Shown: positions 14,896 to 23,904 of the stretch, piece after piece | Numbering within the stretch: the stretch's first letter is position 1 | Layout of the letters: every line of letters starts with the position of its first letter | IMG/VR virus record: IMGVR_UViG_3300022074_000039 | Location: 1-61,504 of that record | Strand: one strand, 5' to 3' | From: a virus | Length of the DNA stretch: 61,504 nt | The notes under the pieces: model-generated | Database searches by the model: none | Told to the model about the DNA's origin: nothing | Seen by the model: only the letters and a program-made list of their open reading frames with translations | Translations under genes and position numbers: made by a program

Positions 14896-15351
14896 ATGCC
14901 TGAGTCAATAACAGTAACTATACCTGACGCTATTTCCCTTAACGTCACGTCCCCCAGCCCAGCTGGGGTTTCTGTGCTGTCTCCAGGCGCTAGCTCGCTA
15001 ACAGTTACCGAGAAAGGCATTAAAGGCGATACTGGAGCCACTGGAGCTACTGGCCCAACAGGTCCTCAAGGAATTCAGGGGATTCAAGGTCCAGCAGGAG
15101 CTGACGGATCTGACGGAGGCACAGATATTTCTCTTGATTCAAGTCCACAGCTAGGGGAAAACCTCGACGTACAGGCTAGGTCTCTTTTTACTAGTACTAC
15201 CGATGGCGACATACAGCTTACTCCAAATGGAACTGGAAGCATAAACCTAGACGGAACTGTTAAGTTTAAAAGATTCTCATCTGCTCCCGCTGCATTTGAA
15301 GGCGGCATGTACGCAGACAATGCTGACAATTTATACTTCGGGGTTTCTTGA
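14896..15351 (+). CDS. Collagen-like fibre protein
   Basis: A 151-residue protein. After a short beta N-terminus come Gly-X-Y triplets (residues ~39-70, [20 protein letters not shown] and on), forming a collagen-like trimeric shaft, then a head-like C-terminal part with a [16 protein letters not shown] segment also seen in the larger fibre genes. Probably a tail fibre or its trimerisation stalk. Only two bases from the previous gene. Confidence 0.75.
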   Translation: MPESITVTIPDAISLNVTSPSPAGVSVLSPGASSLTVTEKGIKGDTGATGATGPTGPQGIQGIQGPAGADGSDGGTDISLDSSPQLGENLDVQARSLFTSTTDGDIQLTPNGTGSINLDGTVKFKRFSSAPAAFEGGMYADNADNLYFGVS

Positions 15352-15381
15352 TAAATTATTACTTTTACAAAAAAAATATAG

Positions 15382-16848
15382 ATGGCTACTTGGAAGAAAA
15401 TATTAACGGAAGCAGATGCTCAAAGAGATCTTATAGCAGGCGCTGGTCTTTCTGGAGGAACAAATAATAATGTTCTTATTGGTTCTGATGCTGATGTTAC
15501 TATCGCAGTTGATATTAATGGAGCCACGGATTTAGGCAGCAGTGTTGCATCTGCGGATGAGCTTTTGGTCTCTGACGCTAACGACAGCAACAACATTAAA
15601 AAAACTACGGTAGGCGATATTGTAAACCTTGCTAGTAGCGGGGTTAGCGGAAATACGTTTGCTAGTGATTTAAAGATTGGTAGAGATGCAGACAACCTGA
15701 TTGACTTTGCCACCACTGATAATGAAATTACGTTTAGGGTTTCGGCTGCTGATGTCTTAGAGCTTACAAATGCCAGCAGTGACGTTGTTCTAACGGTGTT
15801 GACGGCAGATAAGAATTTCACAGTTAAAGGAACTGACGGTTCTTCTGCAATCACGGCCCTTGATATTGACATGGCGGCGGCTGGTAAAGCCACCTTTAAC
15901 GGAGAGATCGTTGCCCCATCTCTAGATATTGAGAATGACGTCGATATTAACGGAACTTTAGAGGCTGATGCCATCACCATCAACGGTACGGCTATTGCCT
16001 CTGTATTGAGCCCAGTTGCTGGTAACACTAGCCTTGTAACTACTGGCGCTCTTGATACTGGTTCTATTACTTCTGGGTTTGGAAACATTGACATTGGAAG
16101 CAGCAACTTAACAGCCACTGGTACTATATCTTTAGGGGCTACCTCTTTCAATGACAACAACATCACTAATGTCGGTGATATTAACGCTGACTCTATCTCT
16201 GTTGATGCGGCGTCAGTGGGTTTGAATATTGATTTTTCTGGAGCCAATACAGCAAAGAGTTTTATTACGATTGGTGATAACCTTGCGGAGGCACTGGTTA
16301 TTCAAGAGGGGAGTAATGATTACCTTCAGATTGTTACTACAAACAGCAGCGAGGCTGTAAAGATTGGTCATGGCGTTTCTGGTACCGCAATTACGATCGG
16401 CCACACTACGTCAGAGGTTACCATTGGAGATAACCTGACCGTGACGGGTGACTTAACAGTTAGTGGAACAACTACTACGATAAACACCACAAACCTTGAA
16501 GTTGAGGATCACATTATCCTGTTGGCAACGAATGCAAGTCCAACTCCAGATACTGGTGATGATGCAGGTATTTCCGTAGAGACAAGCAGCACTGCTGGTG
16601 ATAGGGCTAGAATTACTTGGGCAAAAGACCAGGGTGCATCAAATGATGGAACGTATGATGGTAGCGGCACAGCCACTGGCCTCACTGGGTGGTCATGCAC
16701 AAACCACCAAGAAAGCAATCAGGCCTCTTTCCCGATTGCCATCATGGAGTTTAGTACTAACTCAACTGCACCTACCAACAACTCTGCTGGTGTTGGCAGT
16801 TTTCACTATGATACTGGAGATGATAAATTGTACATTAGAACAGCTTAA
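15382..16848 (+). CDS. Tail-fibre-like protein with shared N-terminal anchor
   Basis: A 488-residue protein rich in Asn, Thr, Gly and Ser with short repeated beta strands of a triple-helix shaft. It opens with MATWKKILTEA, nearly the same as the 17164 gene (MATWKNILTEA), likely a particle-attachment anchor. The segment LTVSGTTTTINTTNLEVEDH followed by ILLATN resembles T4-type tail fibre repeats; the C-terminal part (GWSCTNHQESNQASFPIAIM) may be a tip. A promoter is not evident; it probably reads through from the preceding gene. Confidence 0.72.
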   Translation: MATWKKILTEADAQRDLIAGAGLSGGTNNNVLIGSDADVTIAVDINGATDLGSSVASADELLVSDANDSNNIKKTTVGDIVNLASSGVSGNTFASDLKIGRDADNLIDFATTDNEITFRVSAADVLELTNASSDVVLTVLTADKNFTVKGTDGSSAITALDIDMAAAGKATFNGEIVAPSLDIENDVDINGTLEADAITINGTAIASVLSPVAGNTSLVTTGALDTGSITSGFGNIDIGSSNLTATGTISLGATSFNDNNITNVGDINADSISVDAASVGLNIDFSGANTAKSFITIGDNLAEALVIQEGSNDYLQIVTTNSSEAVKIGHGVSGTAITIGHTTSEVTIGDNLTVTGDLTVSGTTTTINTTNLEVEDHIILLATNASPTPDTGDDAGISVETSSTAGDRARITWAKDQGASNDGTYDGSGTATGLTGWSCTNHQESNQASFPIAIMEFSTNSTAPTNNSAGVGSFHYDTGDDKLYIRTA

Positions 16849-17027
16849 TGAGCGCCATATTGAAAAAGCAGGGCATTGACGTAAAAGACTTCAATGCTCA
16901 AGAATTAAATTACCTGCTCTCTCTTATTTCTAAATCTAATTTTGAGGGTAGGGATGTCTTCGTAGTTGCAGACATTGTAAATAAAATTAACTCAAAAATT
17001 AAATCTAATGAAGCTCGAAATCAATGA
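16848..17027 (+). CDS. Hypothetical protein (59 aa)
   Basis: A 59-codon frame starting in the stop of the fibre gene (TAATG): MSAILKKQGIDVKDFNAQEL..., mostly helical with VFVVADIVNKINSKIK near the end. The next gene overlaps it by 20 bases. Function not recognised; small helical proteins between fibre genes may be assembly chaperones, which is only a guess. Confidence 0.6.
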   Translation: MSAILKKQGIDVKDFNAQELNYLLSLISKSNFEGRDVFVVADIVNKINSKIKSNEARNQ

Positions 17028-17163
17028 GGTTCAGATCTTAAATCAAGCAATATCAAATTCTACGATTAAAGGTTCTGACGCAAAAACAGTTTCTGTAATT
17101 ATCACCAAGCTGGAGAAAGAGTTCGAAAGGCTGTACAAGCTCCAGGAAAAAAAAGTAAGCTAA
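17008..17163 (+). CDS. Hypothetical helical protein (51 aa)
   Basis: A 51-codon frame (MKLEINEVQILNQAISNSTI, then a helix VSVIITKLEKEFERLYKLQE) overlapping the previous gene and ending just before the GTG start of the next fibre gene. A small coiled-coil-like protein of unknown role. Confidence 0.6.
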   Translation: MKLEINEVQILNQAISNSTIKGSDAKTVSVIITKLEKEFERLYKLQEKKVS

Positions 17164-18723
17164 GTGGCAACCTGGAAGAACATATTAACAGAAGCTAGCA
17201 CTTCCGCCACTAACCTCACAAGTGTTGGTACCCTTACGACTTTGAGCGTTGACAATATTACTGTTAACGGTAATACGGTAAGTTCCACGAATACTAACGG
17301 CAATATTTTATTGGCGGCCAACGGAACTGGCAAAATAGAAGTAAGAGGTAATACTAATTCTGGTGCTGTAATTCTAAACTGCGAGGATAATAGCCATGGT
17401 GTAACATTACAGGCTCCAGCTCACGGCAGCTTTGCTGGTAGCTACACCCTAACGCTTCCTATCAATGATGGGGATGCAAATCAGTTTTTGCAAACCAATG
17501 GTAGCGGTGTGCTTTCTTGGGATGACCCTGCTGCCCTTACTGTAGCACAGGGTGGAACTGGGGCTACTTCCTTTGCTGACAAGGCGGTTCTTATCACGCA
17601 AGATAGCGGAACCGACACGGTAGCGGCTGCGGCTATGTCTACTAACGGTCAGCTACTGATTGGCGGAACAAGTGGTCCTGCTGTAGCTACCTTGACAGCA
17701 GGCAGCAACGTTACAATCACCAATGCTGATGGAGCCATAACGATAGCATCTAGTGGCGGCGACGGCAGCGGCGGAATTGCTAGCCTCTCTGAAGATAGCA
17801 ACCCAACGCTTGGCGGTGATCTCATTGTTGGGAGTAATGATATCAAGTCTGTTGGTGATGTAGAGATAGTCGTGGATAGCGACAACAACACTACGGATAG
17901 TTCCTTTACTGTTAAGAACGGAGCTGGAACTGTTTTATTTAACGTTAATGAGTCTGGGGTTACCAGCGGCTTGTTAACTACTACTACCCCTACAGCCACC
18001 TTGGGGAGCAGCTTTCAACAGGGGGCTTCTGTTACTGGCACGGTAGATAATTTTGATTCTGGCGCAACATACGTTGCAAAAATATTTAATAGCGGTGGCA
18101 CCGAACAAACGAGCAACGCAGTTACCATAAGCAGTAGCGGAGCAATAAGTTTTACCGCACCCAGCACGGTAGCTTCAGGATATGAGCTCAGGATATCTGC
18201 GACAGGAACTGGCAAGCTTATTAGCGATGAGGTGGTAAAAACTTTTGCCATAACCGCTGCCACGACTTTTGCTCACTGGAGACTTCAAGGAGTTGATTCA
18301 AGCGGTAACAATACCGCTAATAAGTGGTTTTTGCTCGACGTTGTGTTTTGGACTGGTCAGAACGCAAGCGGAACTGAATACCCTACGTCTCATTTATCAT
18401 CAGATTCAGGCGGTGGAATAAATGTAACTAGTGGTTATGCTCACAGCAGTACATACGATGATTGGAAAGCATTTGATGACAACCAAGGCAGTGGTCACTG
18501 GACCCTAGGCAATAGTACCGCAAATAATAACTGGCTTCAGGTTGAGTTTACTGCTGGAGCACTTAATGTACAAAGTATATACATAAAATCGAACACAACC
18601 TACACTGACATGCATGGCATAAAGGTTATGGGAAGCTCAAACGGGAATTTCTCTGGCGAAGAGGTTACCGTCACTACGATTACTGGTAACGATTCTACAG
18701 CTGTTACAACAACTAACCTATAA
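17164..18723 (+). CDS. Tail-fibre-like protein with C-terminal discoidin-like domain
   Basis: A 519-residue protein starting at GTG 17164 directly after the previous stop (TAAGTG). It shares the MATWKNILTEA anchor with the 15382 gene and has the same repetitive shaft (GNTVSSTNTNGNILLAANGT). The C-terminal ~145 residues (FAHWRLQGVDSSGNNTANKW, YDDWKAFDDNQGSGHWTLGN, QVEFTAGALNVQSIYIKSN) look like an F5/8 type C (discoidin) carbohydrate-binding fold, a plausible receptor-binding tip recognising surface polysaccharide. Two fibre paralogues with different tips suggests two host-binding specificities. Confidence 0.72.
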   Translation: MATWKNILTEASTSATNLTSVGTLTTLSVDNITVNGNTVSSTNTNGNILLAANGTGKIEVRGNTNSGAVILNCEDNSHGVTLQAPAHGSFAGSYTLTLPINDGDANQFLQTNGSGVLSWDDPAALTVAQGGTGATSFADKAVLITQDSGTDTVAAAAMSTNGQLLIGGTSGPAVATLTAGSNVTITNADGAITIASSGGDGSGGIASLSEDSNPTLGGDLIVGSNDIKSVGDVEIVVDSDNNTTDSSFTVKNGAGTVLFNVNESGVTSGLLTTTTPTATLGSSFQQGASVTGTVDNFDSGATYVAKIFNSGGTEQTSNAVTISSSGAISFTAPSTVASGYELRISATGTGKLISDEVVKTFAITAATTFAHWRLQGVDSSGNNTANKWFLLDVVFWTGQNASGTEYPTSHLSSDSGGGINVTSGYAHSSTYDDWKAFDDNQGSGHWTLGNSTANNNWLQVEFTAGALNVQSIYIKSNTTYTDMHGIKVMGSSNGNFSGEEVTVTTITGNDSTAVTTTNL

Positions 18724-18725
18724 TT

Positions 18726-18956
18726 ATGACGCTAAAGGAAGGAGCTACACAGGAGATAAACTCTAGGTGGCCTGAGCACAAACAAAGAAACTGTGCTCTT
18801 GTAAGAGATTTTTATGGAGATCAATATTACAAGAATATGTCCTCTGGTATTAGGCTTGTAGTTGACTTATATCAAGCCTTAAAAGAATCTGGAGCATCTA
18901 CTTGGTCTATATCTTCTTCTGACTCTTCTATACTAGACGATTTGGCTGAAACCTGA
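18726..18956 (+). CDS. Hypothetical protein (76 aa)
   Basis: Starts MTLKEGATQEINSRWPEHKQ, then a helical IRLVVDLYQALKESGAS and a Ser/Asp-rich end. Not recognised; placed right after the fibre gene (two-base gap), so perhaps a fibre-associated factor. Confidence 0.55.
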   Translation: MTLKEGATQEINSRWPEHKQRNCALVRDFYGDQYYKNMSSGIRLVVDLYQALKESGASTWSISSSDSSILDDLAET

Positions 18957-18971
18957 CACTTTTGTTTTTAT

Positions 18972-18979
18972 TACCTTTG
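18972..18979 (+). promoter_or_regulatory. -7 box TACCTTTG, 4 bases before ATG
   Basis: TACCTTTG then CTAA then ATG: the same 4-base spacing as the boxes at 4303, 31462 and 32793. It would start the transcript covering the DUF6321-like gene and the T9SS cassette. Confidence 0.55.
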
Positions 18980-18983
18980 CTAA

Positions 18984-19280
18984 ATGTCTTTGACTAAAAG
19001 CGAAAAAGCAAAGCTGAAGCGACTTGGCCTGTCTGGTTTAAGCAAGCCAAAGAGGACCCCATCACATCGTACAAAGTCGCATGTAGTAGCTGTAAGAGTC
19101 GGAGGCAAAATTAAAATTATTCGTTTTGGACAACAAGGCGCTAAGACAGCAGGAAAACCAAAGCCTGGTGATAGCGCTAAGACAAAAGCCAAACGCAAAT
19201 CATTCAAGGATCGACACAGAAAAAATATAGCTAAAGGACCATCCAGTGCTGCGTACTGGGCAAACAAAGTAAAATGGTAA
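18984..19280 (+). CDS. DUF6321-like small basic phage protein
   Basis: A 98-residue basic protein with VAVRVGGKIKIIRFGQQGAK, KPKPGDSAKTKAKRKSFKDR and a final SSAAYWANKVKW, the pattern of the phage domain DUF6321 (from memory). Function unknown; possibly a virion DNA-associated protein. Its end overlaps the start of the T9SS cargo gene by 7 bases, so the two are translationally linked. Confidence 0.7.
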   Translation: MSLTKSEKAKLKRLGLSGLSKPKRTPSHRTKSHVVAVRVGGKIKIIRFGQQGAKTAGKPKPGDSAKTKAKRKSFKDRHRKNIAKGPSSAAYWANKVKW

Positions 19281-21346
19281 GACTAATTCTATTTTTATTA
19301 CTGTTACCATTATATGCTTTTGCTCAACCTAGCTGGGTAAACGTCACCATACTTAGCGATCTCTACAGCGGAGAAACTACTTGGGAGATATACAATGGGC
19401 CACAAGTTGTGGCTCAGTCCTCTATACCTTACCAGAGCAATAACCTATCTAACGAGATGGTGTATCTCCCGTCTGGGGATTACGAGTTTGTAATCTATGA
19501 CTCTTTCGGAGATGGAATTTGTTGCGAGTTTGGTGAAGGGTGGTTTGCTCTTAGTAACACGTGCGGAGTTGACACGGCGGTATTCGATTTCAACATCGAT
19601 CAGTTAACAATTCCGTTTGTACTTGAGCCATGTGAGCCTCTCATCCCTGGCTGCATGGATGAATCAGCAAACAACTATAACCCTTGGGCTAGCGTAGACA
19701 ACGGAAGCTGCAACGTAAGTGAGTGCCCAGAAGGCGAGGCATTTGTATCTATGGAGCTCACGCTAGACAACTGGCCTAATGAAACTGGTTTTACTCTCGT
19801 TGACTTGGCCGTTGGTGAGTTCTATGAACAGGTGCTTCCAGGGCAGTTTAACTTCGCTGATCAATTAGCTACGTACACCTACGACTTTTGCGTGGCTCTA
19901 GGTTTTGAGTTAATCCTCACAGATACGTATGGCGACGGGCTCAACGGTACCTCTACAGGGGGCGTGGCTGATGGAGCTGTCACTATTACTGCCTGCGGTG
20001 ATTCTGTTATATGGGAACTAGAGGACTTGGGATTTACTGAGAACGGTGGAAACGTAGCTTACTCTGGCGCCGTGTTTGTAGAGCCCTGCGAAACGGACAG
20101 CGTAATCATGGGCTGCATGGACGACGACTACGTAGATTACAACCCAGAGGCCACAGAGCCAGCAGACTGCTTGACATTACACACCTGGGGTTGTATGGAT
20201 ACAGCAGCATTCAACTACGATGTAAACGCTACTATCTCCGATCTGAACAGCCCCTGCGTAACGACCATTACCCTTGAAGATGATGCAGGAGATGGATGGG
20301 GCAACTCACACGTAGGCGTAAAGCAAGGAGACTTGCAATGGATATTTACCGTCGGGCCAGGAGAGTTCTCTCAGTCATGGGATTTAGTGTTAGACTCTGA
20401 CGAAGAGGTAGATGTATACTACTTCGAGATCGGAGGACCACAACAGCCTCCACAAGAGACGCAGTTTCAGACGCTTCACAACTCTATTATTATAACCAAC
20501 GAGGCTGGGGACACCCTGATGGTTGAGGGGGACAATCCATTTTTTGATAACGGGCAGGGTGCCCTACAGCCATTTGGTAATCCTGAGTGGAACGTATATC
20601 ACTTTACCCCGTACTGCGGAACTAGCTGTTTACCATACGTTTACGGATGCTTAGATGTAGACGCACAGAACTACATTGACGAGGCTAATACAGATGACGG
20701 AAGCTGTTACTATGCTGCTGGTTGTACACAAGCTGGATACCTAGAATATTATACACAAGGCTACGAGGCAGATTTTGACGACGGCAGCTGCGAAGTGCTA
20801 GCAGTATTCGGATGTACAGACGCCGAAGCCCTGAACTATAATGAAGAAGCAAATGTTGATAACGACAGCTGTGTCCCCGTGATCGTAGGATGCACAGATA
20901 TCAATGCTTTCAACTACGACGAGGAGGCCAACACGCCAGACAACGAGTCTTGCCTGTACGATGCTGACTGCGTAGGAGAACCAGGCGATCCGTACTGGGC
21001 CAACGACGAGTGCTACATGTGGGTGATTGATGTTGACCCGTACTGCTGCGAGTCTGAATGGGATAACACCTGCGTAAGCCTGTACAGCTATTGCCAAGAC
21101 GGTACCGCCACATACATCCCTTACTTCGATTCTGAAGTAAAAGTGTTCCCAAACCCCGTGGCTAGAACCTTGACTGTGAGATCTAGCAATCCTGTAACCA
21201 TTGAGGTTTACAATTCTCTAGGAGCTCTTGTTGTTCCGCAAACTACTGACAATCAGATTGATATGTCTGCTATGCCAGTAGGAATGTATCAAGTTGTTAT
21301 TAGACATGACGGTAGATCCATCGTAAAAAACATATCTAAGCAATGA
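19274..21346 (+). CDS. Secreted Cys-repeat protein with T9SS sorting domain
   Basis: A 690-residue extracellular protein. It has a signal peptide (MVRLILFLLLLPLYAFAQ), domains with VNVTILSDLYSGETTWEIYN and DSFGDGICCEFGEGW, and about seven units of the pattern GC(M/T)D..A.NY...A..D..SC spread through residues ~115-575, common in marine Flavobacteria surface proteins. The last 67 residues (624-690, from VFPNPVARTLTV to IVKNISKQ) are a type A T9SS C-terminal sorting domain, so after Sec export it should be sent through the host T9SS and anchored to the surface. Such cargo is normally chromosomal; here it is in a phage operon. Possible roles are surface remodelling or superinfection exclusion, or virion association. 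Confidence 0.82.
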   Translation: MVRLILFLLLLPLYAFAQPSWVNVTILSDLYSGETTWEIYNGPQVVAQSSIPYQSNNLSNEMVYLPSGDYEFVIYDSFGDGICCEFGEGWFALSNTCGVDTAVFDFNIDQLTIPFVLEPCEPLIPGCMDESANNYNPWASVDNGSCNVSECPEGEAFVSMELTLDNWPNETGFTLVDLAVGEFYEQVLPGQFNFADQLATYTYDFCVALGFELILTDTYGDGLNGTSTGGVADGAVTITACGDSVIWELEDLGFTENGGNVAYSGAVFVEPCETDSVIMGCMDDDYVDYNPEATEPADCLTLHTWGCMDTAAFNYDVNATISDLNSPCVTTITLEDDAGDGWGNSHVGVKQGDLQWIFTVGPGEFSQSWDLVLDSDEEVDVYYFEIGGPQQPPQETQFQTLHNSIIITNEAGDTLMVEGDNPFFDNGQGALQPFGNPEWNVYHFTPYCGTSCLPYVYGCLDVDAQNYIDEANTDDGSCYYAAGCTQAGYLEYYTQGYEADFDDGSCEVLAVFGCTDAEALNYNEEANVDNDSCVPVIVGCTDINAFNYDEEANTPDNESCLYDADCVGEPGDPYWANDECYMWVIDVDPYCCESEWDNTCVSLYSYCQDGTATYIPYFDSEVKVFPNPVARTLTVRSSNPVTIEVYNSLGALVVPQTTDNQIDMSAMPVGMYQVVIRHDGRSIVKNISKQ

Positions 21347-22578
21347 AAAAACTATTAGCTATTGCAATGACGGCAATGAGCTTTTGCTCGTTATCTCAGC
21401 CAGACCTGGTTGTAAGTGAGCTCTACACGGACAGCCTTTGTGTTAGTAACATACCCTACTACTCTGTTCACTTCGTTGTAACTAACGAGGGTGATGAGGT
21501 CAGCGATTACTTCTGCTACGAGCTAGACGGAAACGAAGCCTGTCCAGACACCTCTAACGGTAATTACCCGTTGAGTCCAGGCGGCAATAGATCCTTCAGT
21601 GTGGGCTGGCTTAATTTCAATAATTTTGGTGAGCCTCTAACTGTTGAGGTTGTAAACGATGAAGATGAAGTAAACACGTTAAATAATTCATCAACCATTA
21701 TTATACCAGATCAACATGAGTGTCCTCCCCTTGAGGTTGATCTTAGCGTAGACACAGTGCTTTATGATTTTGGTTGCGACGTGCTTGGCCCGTATCTAGA
21801 ACCGCAGATTTTTATGTCCAATCATGGCACTGAAGACATAACCGAATTCTGTGTAAAGTTTCAGATACTCGGACAAACAAATGATACTGTTTGTTTTACT
21901 GGTCAAAGCTATCTTCCCCTAGCGTCTGGCTCTATGGCTGTCCAACAGTGGCCTAGGATATATGTAGATGGAGTTCTTAGTCTTCACCTTCTAGATGTAA
22001 ATGGGGAGGGTGGATTTTGGTGGATGGATTTTGGTATTGATGAGAACACATATAACAACACTTATGTGGAGGTGCTGCCTAACATAGACACTTCTTGGTG
22101 TACGTCTGGATGTACAGATGAGATGGCTTGTAATTATATAGGTGATGTATTTATAGACGACGGTTCATGCGAGTACCCAGAGCTGTACTACAATTGCGAA
22201 GGTGAGTGCGAGTACGATACAGACGAGGACGGAATCTGTGATCAGCTTGAGATCCCTGGCTGCACTGATCCGCTAGCTAACAACTACAATGCAGACGCAA
22301 CAGACGATGATGGTACTTGTGAGTATACAGTAAATGTAGCTCGTGAGGTATACGATATAGAACAGTTAAATGTCTACCCCAACCCGTTTGATGATGTAAT
22401 CTACGTGTCAAACATTCCTGGATCTCTTTGTAGAGTAAGAGATTTAAACGGAAGAGTTGTGGTAGAAAGAACTACTTCTGCTGTGATAAGCATGAACTAC
22501 CTAAGTGAAGGAACTTACTTGGTTGACTGGATCGTAGAGGGAAAAGTAATTCTAACTAAAAAGATTATGAAGAGATGA
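21343..22578 (+). CDS. Second secreted protein with T9SS sorting domain
   Basis: A 411-residue protein with signal peptide (MKKLLAIAMTAMSFCSLSQ), a strand-rich CARDB-like region (residues ~20-240, e.g. YYSVHFVVTNEGDEVSDYFC), two Cys repeats (GCTDEMACNY, GCTDPLANNYNADATDDDGT) and a C-terminal T9SS type A domain (344-411, VYPNPFDDVIYVSNI to ILTKKIMKR). Start overlaps the previous stop (ATGA), so both cargo proteins are made together. The same export route is implied. Its binding target is unknown. Confidence 0.8.
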   Translation: MKKLLAIAMTAMSFCSLSQPDLVVSELYTDSLCVSNIPYYSVHFVVTNEGDEVSDYFCYELDGNEACPDTSNGNYPLSPGGNRSFSVGWLNFNNFGEPLTVEVVNDEDEVNTLNNSSTIIIPDQHECPPLEVDLSVDTVLYDFGCDVLGPYLEPQIFMSNHGTEDITEFCVKFQILGQTNDTVCFTGQSYLPLASGSMAVQQWPRIYVDGVLSLHLLDVNGEGGFWWMDFGIDENTYNNTYVEVLPNIDTSWCTSGCTDEMACNYIGDVFIDDGSCEYPELYYNCEGECEYDTDEDGICDQLEIPGCTDPLANNYNADATDDDGTCEYTVNVAREVYDIEQLNVYPNPFDDVIYVSNIPGSLCRVRDLNGRVVVERTTSAVISMNYLSEGTYLVDWIVEGKVILTKKIMKR

Positions 22579-23615
22579 GGCTGATTGCTGCTTTGATTTT
22601 TGTGATGTTCAGCTTTACTGCTGAAGCTCAGTTCTTGAAGAAGACATTCAAGTTCGCTACTTTCTACACAGCTTTCAGCGGGAACAACTCTGTGTCTGAC
22701 GTAGATGTTTACTCTGTAGCCAACGGACCACTGCAAGTAGACGTCATCGAGACCCCGTTTGACTACTCGCTCACAGCGGGCGTAAGAAAGATCGCTAGGT
22801 TCTCATACGAGAACAGAGCTAACAACTTCTACAGTGGCAACGAGCAGTCATATAGCGATGCTGCTACAATCGGAAAGGTCAAGGGCTTTGAGTTTCTATT
22901 TCAAGGCTCGTACCAAAGGCAGCAAGGAGTACAGTTCCTAAACCAAGATCACTTCCTTAGATACGTAGCGAACAACTGGATCGCAAAAGTTGAGTACCTG
23001 CAAGACGGGTTTGCTGACGTTAGTTACTTTGAGGGATCGCAAAGAGGCAGGTTGAACTTAGGTAAGAAGCTTTCGCTTAACCTTGGCGTAGTGCAAAGGC
23101 TGTCTGAGCCATACGGCTATGATCCGCTCGCAGATTGGACGCTAGAAAACAACAGCATCCACTATACACAACTAGCCATCGAGGAAGGTTACAACGTAGA
23201 CTTTGACTCTGGAGAGTTCCTGAGCCCTGACGGAGACTTAGTTGCAGAGAACGTACAAGTATGGGAGTCTGTGGTAATACCACAAGTTTTGATTGACTAC
23301 ACAGATAGAAAGCGTAGCGAACTACCCAGCCAGTGGAATTACTCTTTGATTGCTGGTTTTGACTTCTACCATTTCACGCAGGACTTCTGGCTTCACAGCT
23401 GGGCTAACGTATTGCCATATCACCTAGATTCAGAAAGCGAATACTCTTATCAAAACTTTCTAGATGGAGACCAATGGATTGACTACTCAGGAGGGTTGGT
23501 ATTCGGGTGGAAACTAAACAAGAGCCTGGGGATGTTCCTAGAAGGCAGATACCATAAATACTGGAACAGAGAGTGGCACAACTTCTCTGTCGGTGTGAAC
23601 TACGTAATTATTTGA
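22575..23615 (+). CDS. Outer-membrane beta-barrel protein
   Basis: A 346-residue protein with a signal peptide (MRLIAALIFVMFSFTAEAQ) and alternating hydrophobic/aromatic strands ending in FSVGVNYVII, a typical C-terminal barrel strand. Segments such as GGLVFGWKLNKSLGMFLEGR and YHKYWNREWHNFSVGV fit an 8-14 strand barrel. It follows the two T9SS cargo genes (ATGA overlap), so it may be their outer-membrane partner or receptor-blocking factor. Not recognisably a PorV/PorP homologue. Confidence 0.72.
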   Translation: MRLIAALIFVMFSFTAEAQFLKKTFKFATFYTAFSGNNSVSDVDVYSVANGPLQVDVIETPFDYSLTAGVRKIARFSYENRANNFYSGNEQSYSDAATIGKVKGFEFLFQGSYQRQQGVQFLNQDHFLRYVANNWIAKVEYLQDGFADVSYFEGSQRGRLNLGKKLSLNLGVVQRLSEPYGYDPLADWTLENNSIHYTQLAIEEGYNVDFDSGEFLSPDGDLVAENVQVWESVVIPQVLIDYTDRKRSELPSQWNYSLIAGFDFYHFTQDFWLHSWANVLPYHLDSESEYSYQNFLDGDQWIDYSGGLVFGWKLNKSLGMFLEGRYHKYWNREWHNFSVGVNYVII

Positions 23616-23616
23616 T

Positions 23617-23901
23617 ATGGCAAAAGAACTAAACGAAGACACAGGATTTCACGTAAGCGTCAAAACGCTTGCAGGTATTGGCGCTGGAATGGCAGCCATC
23701 ATCAGCATGTGGTTTGTGCTACAGGCAGACATTGCAGAAGCAAAGGAGCTTCCCGTGCCACCAGACCCAGAGATTACACGTATGGAATTTGATATGAAGG
23801 ACCAATTAATTCGACAGACTATTATGTCTACTCAGGAAGATGTCACTGAGATTAAACAGGATATGAAAAGGATCGAAGAAAAAATCGACAAACTAAAATG
23901 A
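23617..23901 (+). CDS. Single-pass membrane protein with coiled coil
   Basis: A 94-residue protein: soluble N-terminus, a hydrophobic helix at ~18-37 (LAGIGAGMAAIISMWFVLQA), a Pro-rich linker (LPVPPDPEITR) and a C-terminal coiled coil (VTEIKQDMKRIEEKIDKLK). Topology resembles phage holin/antiholin or spanin-like accessory proteins, but could also be a periplasmic tether for the neighbouring envelope proteins. Two bases after the barrel gene. Confidence 0.65.
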   Translation: MAKELNEDTGFHVSVKTLAGIGAGMAAIISMWFVLQADIAEAKELPVPPDPEITRMEFDMKDQLIRQTIMSTQEDVTEIKQDMKRIEEKIDKLK

Positions 23902-23904
23902 GGA

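Noticed and set aside
15420-16247. Minus-strand frame of 275 codons opposite the fibre gene
   Set aside because: Low-complexity Ala/Ser/Leu composition is the reverse reading of a repetitive fibre; no promoter or operon partners.
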